Made by a program: the position numbers and the translations under genes | Notes under the pieces: model-generated | The model's input: only the letters and a program-made list of their open reading frames with translations | Told to the model about the DNA's origin: nothing | Databases searched by the model: none | Part shown: positions 56,784 through 64,000 of the stretch, piece after piece | Layout of the letters: each line of letters starts with the position of its first letter | Position numbering within the stretch: position 1 is the stretch's first letter | Source of the DNA: Begonia masoniana | Lineage: Eukaryota; Streptophyta; Magnoliopsida; Cucurbitales; Begoniaceae | DNA length: 64,000 nt | Reading direction: 5' to 3' | Assembly: GCA_022432975.1 (NCBI GenBank) | Contig: CM039509.1 | Location: 24,273,432-24,337,431, forward strand

Positions 56784-59700
56784 CGCTTCCCATCTATTTC
56801 AGCATCAAGTACCCTTGATGATAAAAGGGAGCTAGAAAAGTGGGAGCGTTGAATCGTGTAAGTCTAATGATCATGAAGCGCACCATTCCAGAAGCATTTC
56901 GGGGCAATATGTCGGAAGACACTAATGTCAAAACATTCCTCGAAGAACTTGAGAAACATTTTGAGAAAAACGAGAAGGCTGAGACAAGCACGCTTTTAGC
57001 TAAGCTTGTCTCACTCAAGTATAATGGAAAGGAGAATATCAGGGAGTACATAATGGAAATGTCTCATCTTGCTTCAAGACTTAAGGAACTTAAGTTAGAG
57101 CTGTCAGAAGACATGCTTGTTCACTTAGTCTTGATTTCTCTTCCTCCTCAGTTTGGGCAATTTAAGATCAGTTATAACTGCCAGAAGGATAAGTAGACAC
57201 TTAATGAATTAATATCTCATTGTGTCCAAGAGGAAGAGAGGATTAAGCATGATCGGATAGAAAGTGCTCATTTGGCATCATCTTCCAAAGATAAAGGAAA
57301 GAAAAGGAAGAAGGAAGCTGTTGGTGCTTCTTCTAAGTTGAAACAAAAGAAGTCTAAGGGCTTCAGTTGTTTCTTTTGTAATGGAGAAGGGCACCAAAAG
57401 AAAAATTGTGCCAAGTATCACGCATGGCGCGTGAAGAAAGGTACACTTCTCAACCTTGTTTGTTCTGAGGTTAATTTGGTTTCTGTATCTAGACATACGT
57501 GGTGGTTAGATTTGGGTGCTACCACTCACATTAGTACGTCTATGCAGGGTTGCCTGAGTTGTCGAAAGCCGAATGATGCTGAAAGATTCATCTTTGTGGG
57601 CGATAACAAATCAGTTGAAGTTGAAGCTATCAGATATTTTAGATTGTTATTAAAATCTGGACAATTTTTGAATTTAAATGATACTTTTGTTGTACCATCT
57701 TTCAGACGGAATTTAATTTCTATTTTTGCATTGGACAAATTTGGTTATTCTTGTTCATTTGGAAACGGAAAATTCAGTTTATCATTAAATTCAAATAAAA
57801 TGGGTTCTGGATTTTTATCTGTTTATGACAATCTATATATACTAGAAACCATAGCTTCATTTAATGAAACCTTGCATACTCATTCAAGAGGTACAAAATG
57901 TAAATTAACTAATAATGATTCAGTTTCGTTATGACACAAGCGTTTAGGTCACATCTCTCAAAAGAGAATTGAAAAGCTTGTGTCAGACGAAATTTTGGAC
58001 CCTCTTGATATGACTGACTTCAAGGTTTGTGTTAGTTGTATTAAAGGGAAACAAACAAGTGTAAGGAGATTAGAAGCTAACCGAGCTTCAGAAGTCCTTG
58101 AATTGATACATACAGATATATGTGGACCTTTCCCTAAGGCATCTTAGAATGGTCAACATTATTTCATATCATTCATTGACGATTACTCACTTTATGGCTA
58201 CCTATATCTCATTCATGAGAAGTCTCAATCTTTGGACGTGTTCAAAGCCTTTAAAGCTGAGGTGGAAAATCAGCTTGACAAAAGGATTAAGGTTGTCAGA
58301 TCTGATCGTGGTGGTGAATACTATGGTCGGTATGACGGGTCAGGTGAACAACGTGCAGGACCATTTGCTAAATACCTAGAGGAGTGTGGTATTGTTCTTC
58401 AGTACACCATGCCGGGTTCGCCCAACATGAATGGTGTTGCTGAAAGACGGAACAGAACGTTTAAGGACATGGTAAGGAGCATGATTGCTAATTCGACCTT
58501 ACCAGAATCCCTCTAGGGTGAAGCATTAAAGACCGTAGCTTATATCCTTAACAGGGTACCTACTAAGGCGACGGCTAACAAAACCCCACATGAGTGTTGG
58601 ATGGGCCGAAAACCCGTTCTTAAACACTTACATGTGTGGGGGTGTCCCGCTGAGGCAAGACCTTATAGGCCCAATGAAAAGAAACTGGACTCTAGGACTG
58701 TTAGTTGTTATTTTGTAGGGTATTCTGAACGGTCAAGGGGGTACAAATTTTATGATCCCATTGTAAAGACATTCTTTGAAACGGGAAATGCCTGATTTTT
58801 TGAGGATGTAGAGTTTGTGAGGGGAGATAAGGAAGACATTGTCTTTAAGGAGGAAGTTGTTCCTCTTCCTTTGGTTTTCCTTGACTTCGATCAAATGGAT
58901 AATGAAAAAGACAATGTTGAATCACTTCCTGAACCTCTTCAGGAAGTCATTCCCGAAGAACAAATTCAACAGTCTCAAGAAAATATGCCATTACAGAGGT
59001 CCACTAGAGAGAGAAGGAGTACGATTTCGGATGATTACATCGTATTCCTACAAGAACATGAGGAACTCGGTGAGGTGGAAGATGACCCTGTCACTTTCAA
59101 CCAAGCCATTAACAGTTCTGATTCTCAAAAGTGGACTGATGCCATGAATGAGGAGTTAAAGTCCATGAAGGACAATGACGTTTGGGATCTCGTCCCGTTA
59201 CCTGCAGGTTTGAAACTCGTCGGTTGTAAATGGATTTTTAAATCCAAAAGGGATTCAAAAGGTAACATTAAGAGATTCAAAGCACGTCTTGTTGCTAAGG
59301 GTTTTACTCAAAGAGAAAGCATCGACTATAAGGAAATTTTCTCTCCGGTATCTACAAAAGATTCCTTTAGAACTATAATGGCACTAGTAGCTCATTTTGA
59401 TTTAGAGCTACATCAGATGGATGTAAAGACGACGTTTCTCAATGGTGACATTGATGAAATGATCTATATGGTGCAACCCGAGTTCTTTGATTCGGATAAC
59501 TCAAAGGACTTAGTTTGCAAATTAAAGAAATCCATCTACGGGCTAAAACAAGCTTCCCGTCAATAGTATTACAAATTTCATCAAGCAGTCACCTCATATG
59601 GTTTTGAGGCAAATAAAGTTGATGATTGTGTTACCAAAAATTTAGTGGGAATGAAATGATGTTTCTGGTTTTATATGTTGACGACATATTATTAGCATGC

Positions 59701-60666
59701 AATGATATAGGCTTATTGCACGACACCAAGAAATTTCTTTCAAAGAAATTTAAAATGAAAGATCTTGGTGACGCCTCTTTTGTATCAGGAATCCAAATAT
59801 ACCGAGATCGTTGTTGAGATATACATGGATTATCACAAAAGAGCTATATCGAAAAGATTTTAAAAAGATTTAGCATGCAAGAATGTAAACCAGGAGATAC
59901 CCCTGTTGCCAAAGGAGATAAAATAAATAAAAGTCAATGCCCTTCAAGTGACTTTGAAGTCAAAGAAATGCAAAAGATTCCTTATGCTTTCGCAGTAGAA
60001 AGCTTAATGTATGCTCAAGTATGCACGCGTCCGGATATTGTGTATATAGTTGGCATGTTGGGTAGATACTTGAGTAATCTTGGATTGGATCATTGGAAGG
60101 CTGTAAAAAGGGTACTCAGATACTTATAGAGAACCAAAGAGTACATGCTCACATACAAGAAATCAGATCAGCTTGAGATCATTGGGTATACTGACTCTGA
60201 TTTTACTGGATGCCAAGATGACTTGAAGTCAACGTCAGGCTATATTTTTCTTTTAACTGGAGGAGCTATCTCTTGGAAGAGTGCCAAACAGAGGCTTACG
60301 GCCTCTTCTACTATGGCAGCTGAGTTTATAGCATGTTATGAGGTATCTAATCAGGCATTATGGCTAAGTAACTTTGTCACGGGATTGCGAATCTCGAATG
60401 GTATTGAAAGACCACTTCGGATTTTATGTGACAATCAGTCAGCTGTGATGTTCTCAAACAACAACAGGAGTTTCTCAAAGTCTAAGTTTGTAGACATTAA
60501 GTTTCTTGTTGTGAAGGAAAGAGTTCAGAGTGGTCAAATATCTATAGATCACATTGGAACAGACTTCATGATTGCGGATCCGCTAACCAAGGGATTACGG
60601 CCCAAGGTCTTTCACGAGCATGTTGCTCATATGGAGGTTGTATCTCTTGGAGATATTGAGGTTTAG

Positions 60667-61090
60667 TGGGAGTCTGTCATTTGTTTTTATGTGATTCTAT
60701 TCTATAGATATTTGTAAAGAATATTTTGGTTACTGCAGTATTCATTTTATGAGGTATTCATTTAATTCACTCTGGCATTTGAGTTTTAATGATCTCAATA
60801 AAGTTTTGGTTGGACCAGTTGGAAATAGGCATATTAAATCACATTACATGTAATTTTCATGTTACACATCCATATTTGATCTGTGTCATTTAGTTATGTT
60901 GGTGTTTGTGATCATTGATAGGTTTAGTTACGATAAATGTGACGAAAGCCGCTTTGGTCTTGCATTTGATATAATTGATGGACGAGATTGTTTGAGTATA
61001 CTCTGTTTAGATGATAACAAAATTTGATATCATAAGGATAAGGTTATAATGTGTAACTGATTAGTTTATAATTTGATCCAAGTGGGAGAT
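60667..61090 (+). other. Copia D 3' untranslated region and polypurine tract
   Basis: T-rich non-coding stretch after RNase H. It ends with the polypurine tract AAGTGGGAGAT (61080-61090) directly before the 3' LTR. Confidence 0.8.
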
Positions 61091-61594
61091 TGTTAGAATT
61101 ATAAGGATTTATAATTCTAGTTGGATCTAAATTGTTAAACTATAAATTATACATTATGTTATCATCAAGTTTAAGTCCATATTAAAGTGATTTAATATAG
61201 TTTCAACGGACTTTGGAGTATATTAAATATAATATGGTTATATTATGTGTAGAGACACCAGGGGTAATTTACCAATTTGTGATGGGCAAACTGGTAAATT
61301 ACTCAATTAGGTTTAATATAGGGTTATGGTCCCCAATTCATAATTGAACCATTTGCCTCCTTAGAACCATCATCATTCTAGAGAGACATTAGAGAGGGCA
61401 ATTGTCGAATCGGAAGATCTACGTACCCGATCTACGGTATTTTGCATTCAATCAATGGATCCGGTTATGTCCTTCTTATTTTACGATTTACTTGTAGAAT
61501 TTCTAACGTATCGATCAAGAGGGCTCTCGCTCTTTTCAGATTTGTGAATTTATTCTAGATTCAATTACTTTGGTTATTTTTATTGAATCTAACA
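61091..61594 (+). repeat. Copia D 3' LTR
   Basis: 504 bp copy of 45250-45753 with a small number of substitutions, preceded by the polypurine tract. Confidence 0.93.
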
Positions 61595-62107
61595 AATATG
61601 AGTTTCGTCTCATCAAAATAAAACCCTCAAATGCAAATAAGTAAAGAAAATGAAAGTTGAGCCTACTCTTACGTCGGTTGTTGAAAATCTCCCTGACTAT
61701 AATCTAAAAAGGAAAATCGTTAGAGTGAACCAACTAAACTCACTAAAAATAAAGTTTTACATTCAGCGTTGCAGCAAGAAAAATAAATGAGCATACTAAG
61801 TATATTTCTTTTATAATAAAAATTGAGGGGAAATATTTAGTGAGGCAAGTTTCAAAATATTTCATTATATTGTGATATATGCTTAAAATAGGCATTTACT
61901 AGATAGTATAAAAATTTCAATAAAAATGGAATTACTCTCGGAATTCAATCACACCATGCCATAAGCAGAAATAATAATAAAACAATACTCGACGATTACA
62001 AAGGCATGAACGACCTGATCAAATTTAAGATTTTTTGCTCAAGAATACGACATATACACATTTACTCTATTTAATAAGCAACGATCAAATGTGTAATGAA
62101 ATAAGAT
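61595..62107. repeat. Tandem-duplication copy B, segment 2 (non-coding)
   Basis: From ATGAGTTTCGTCTCATC it aligns with 40893-41408 of copy A. No gene. Ended at 62107 by a new LTR; 61595-61599 is the TSD of copia D. Confidence 0.88.
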
Positions 62108-63164
62108 TGTAACGCCTCCGAACCCACCCCGGCTCGGTGCGCTACTTGGCTCACTCTACCCCGATGAAAACGACGTTTAAAATAATTTTTATAAACCCCA
62201 AACTATACAAATCGGACACAGCGAAATTTAAAGCTAAGTCTCCTGAAGCTCTCTTATGTCATACCTAGCTGCCTAGACTCACTAATTTCCCTTAATCCTA
62301 ACCGTTAAGTACCACGGCGTCCTCCTCGAAAATTTTGACAAAGTAACGCCTGAAAATGGCGCTTCCAAAATGCTAGGTACCTGCAAATGAATCAATTCTC
62401 AACCAGATCTAGAATACTCTTACTCCATTATCCACTTAATTATTCAGCATACGAAATCTCCAAATAGTAGAAAAGAGAGAAACTATAATACTAACATCCC
62501 TAAGTGAAGAAAGTCCATAGTATAGGGCGGCACATCACCCTTAACTATGACTACATACAACAAATACAAATAGCTATACTATAACTGTCAAAAACATCAA
62601 CAAAAAAGAGTTACGCATTCCCATCATTTCCACAAACAGACATCTACAATAAACTACCAAAATACAAAGCCCCACATCCCTTGAAGACTATGGTCGAGGC
62701 GCCCCGAAAACTGCCCACACCGGCGTTCCCCGTGTGCCACCGACTGCCGCCTAATCCTGGCTCCTCATCAAGCTCACCTGTATACCTCGTCACCTACACC
62801 ATAAAACACAAAACATAAGCTTAATGCTTAGCAAGTAGGGAATAACAAATGAGACCACATAATGCAATCAAACCTAACACATGCAGTTTCTAACACTCAG
62901 TTGTGCTTGTTTGCTGTTCGTTGCTTTAATCATTTCATAAGCCGTGTGGATCGGGTAGCTCACATCCTATAATCGTACAGGACGGCCATTCCCAGAACCA
63001 CCATTACATATTTTAGTCGGTCATTTCATAAGTTGTGTGGATCAAGTAGGCACATATCTCATAACTGTCTAAGACGGCCACGCCTTGATTCACCAAATCA
63101 AAACGGGTTAGCTCACGTCGCATGACTGTCTAGGACGGCCAAGCACGGTTGCCATAACAACACC
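62108..63164 (-). mobile_element. Gypsy-like LTR, interrupted and running out of the window
   Basis: Copy A is continuous across AATAAGATCC (about 41401), whereas here TGTAACGCCTCC starts after AAGAT. TGTAACGCC is an LTR start like those at 32768 and 47101. CACCTACACCATAA followed by CATAAGCTTAATGCTTAGCA (about 62790-62830) is the acceptor/branch block found in gypsies B and C. A GCAG/GTACC donor-like site lies near 62380 on the minus strand. No coding sequence. Interrupted by a TRIM at 63165; its other end is outside the window. Confidence 0.65.
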
Positions 63165-63757
63165 TGTAACGACCCCGTTCCCAGCAAGATATTGTCCGCT
63201 CCGGGGATTGGGCCGCAGCCCAATATCCTCCCCTCACGGCTTTGTTTGGCGAGAGCACTTCCCGGGAGGTCACCCAACCTGGAATTACTCTCGCCGAAGC
63301 CCTCTTAACTTCGGAGTTCTTATGGGATCCGTTGTCAATTGAGCTCCAAAACGCGTCTTGCTATGTTGGGAGGGTCTCTTTACATATGTTTCATTTCCAT
63401 GTACTTCCCCAAGCGCTGTGGGATTGTGACGACCTCTCTTTACGACCTGTCACCTTCCGGCTCGCCCGCGCGGACGTACCGCCATCCGGGTTCCGGTTCG
63501 TGCAGCCATCGTACCAGTACAGATTCGGGACTTACAGATTCGGGTCATCACAATCACCCCCCCTTGGGGGCCCAACGTCCTCGTTGGCCACAATTCCGGT
63601 TGGGTACAGGCTTTGATACCATTTGTAACGACCCCATTCCCAGCAAGATATTGTCCGCTCCGGGGATTGGGCCGCAGCTCAATATCCTCCCCTCACGGCT
63701 TTGTTTGGCGAGAGCACTTCCCGGGAGGTCACCCAACCTGGAATTACTCTCGCCGAA
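63165..63757 (-). mobile_element. TRIM-like element, second LTR truncated
   Basis: First LTR 63165-63552 (388 bp, TGTAACGACCCC to CATCACA), internal 71 bp (63553-63623) with a C-rich polypurine complement and plus-strand GCTTTGATACCA (63610-63621, tRNA-Met primer site). The second LTR starts at 63624 and is cut at 63757 by another LTR. Same family as 42026-42830. No coding capacity. Confidence 0.78.
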
Positions 63758-64000
63758 TGTAACGACCCGAGGAGGATCGTCACGTGTCATGACTTTCCTT
63801 TAAACTTATCCGTACTTTTATACCTCTGTAATCATAGTATACTTCTTTTTTTTTTTCTCAGACTTATATCATATCTCATCTTAACTTAAATTCACTGAAT
63901 AACCGCGTTTAGCTTTCACTCCTGCCGATCGCTAAACGACAAACATCTAGTTGTTCTACCGGTCAGCACGTGCATCTCACATGATTCATTAAACATCTAT
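63758..64000 (-). mobile_element. Start of a further gypsy LTR, cut by window edge
   Basis: TGTAACGACCCGAGGAGGATCGTCACGTG resembles the start of gypsy B LTRs (TGTAACGACCCCGGCC, GCCGTCACGTG). It continues with CGTTTAGC... and TCAGCACGTGCATCTCAC as in that family. It breaks the TRIM LTR after CTCTCGCCGAA. Confidence 0.75.

Larger units (their letters stand above)
46982..60666 (+). pseudogene. gag-pol: Copia D gag-pol, interrupted and with many stops
   Basis: ATG at 46982. A TAG replaces Trp at 47033-47035, and gypsy C cuts the frame at 47101. It resumes at 56789. Gag (about 56840-57290) ends with a C-x2-C-x4-H-x4-C knuckle (about 57370-57412). The protease motif is D-L-G-A (57509-57520) where D-S-G-A is usual, a TCG to TTG change that removes the residue after the catalytic Asp. 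Integrase core is about 58090-58530. Reverse transcriptase has Y-V-D-D at 59674-59685, and RNase H runs to 60666. Stops include 57194, 57932, 58144, 58514, 58793, 59564, 59815 and 60127, nearly all fitting Trp, Arg or Gln codons hit by C:G to T:A changes. A short deletion near 59630 adds a frameshift. Confidence 0.9.
45250..61594 (+). mobile_element. Copia D retrotransposon, split by gypsy C
   Basis: LTRs 45250-45753 and 61091-61594, both 504 bp (TGTTAGAATT to CTAACA). TSD AATAT at 45245-45249 and 61595-61599. Primer site TGGTATCAGAGC at 45756-45767 and polypurine tract AAGTGGGAGAT at 61080-61090. The pol order PR-IN-RT-RH shows copia; I do not assign a lineage. Gypsy C inserted shortly after the gag start. 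Flanking DNA is duplication copy B on both sides. Confidence 0.93.

Overview
The window is plant nuclear DNA, almost certainly from a flowering plant. It is dominated by nested LTR retrotransposons (Ty1/copia and Ty3/gypsy chromoviruses) with plant-type tRNA-Met primer sites, together with a MULE-like DNA transposon, an hAT-type MITE and two TRIM-like miniature elements. There are no bacterial-style genes, rRNA, tRNA or CRISPR. The only host gene I can support is a small two-exon gene present twice (14625-15095 and 44118-44588, minus strand). It encodes about 106 residues with a W-V-P-x-x-x-T-G-x-Y motif resembling small LEA-type proteins.

The host backbone is a direct tandem duplication of roughly 3-4 kb before insertions. 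Copy A is split into 1219-1977, 14427-15454 and 39777-42025. Copy B is split into 42831-45249 and 61595-62107. Because each copy keeps the unoccupied version of insertions in the other, insertion boundaries and target-site duplications (TSDs) can be read directly. In copy A: a MULE (1978-14416, about 10-bp TSD) holds a gypsy LTR remnant (1993-13018, TSD AATTT), which holds a nearly intact Tekay-like gypsy 'B' (3043-12677, minus). A copia of Ale/Retrofit type (15455-39776, TSD GATTG) holds a gag-only gypsy of TR-GAG type (15825-35389, TSD CAATA), which holds a Sirevirus-like copia (19446-30605, minus, TSD TGTTC) with a long third ORF. An hAT-type MITE (40061-40870, TSD CACAGGGG) and a TRIM (42026-42830) follow. 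In copy B: copia 'D' (45250-61594, plus, TSD AATAT) holds Tekay-like gypsy 'C' (47101-56783, minus). At 62108 another gypsy-like LTR begins; it is interrupted by a second TRIM (63165-63757), itself cut by yet another gypsy LTR at 63758.

The element polyproteins are all interrupted. Most in-frame stops are Trp, Arg or Gln codons changed by C:G to T:A transitions, as expected for methylated silenced repeats. The most unusual signals are: (1) a conserved splice-donor / branch-like / acceptor arrangement inside the gypsy LTRs, predicting a 560-704 nt leader intron; (2) clusters of near-perfect palindromes or TGACGTCA arrays in the same part of those LTRs; (3) TRIMs with only 53-71 bp between LTRs, sharing LTR starts and primer site with the Tekay-like elements; (4) a 27-bp minisatellite expanded to about 28 uniform units in one Sirevirus LTR only; and (5) the duplicated small gene, intact in both copies.
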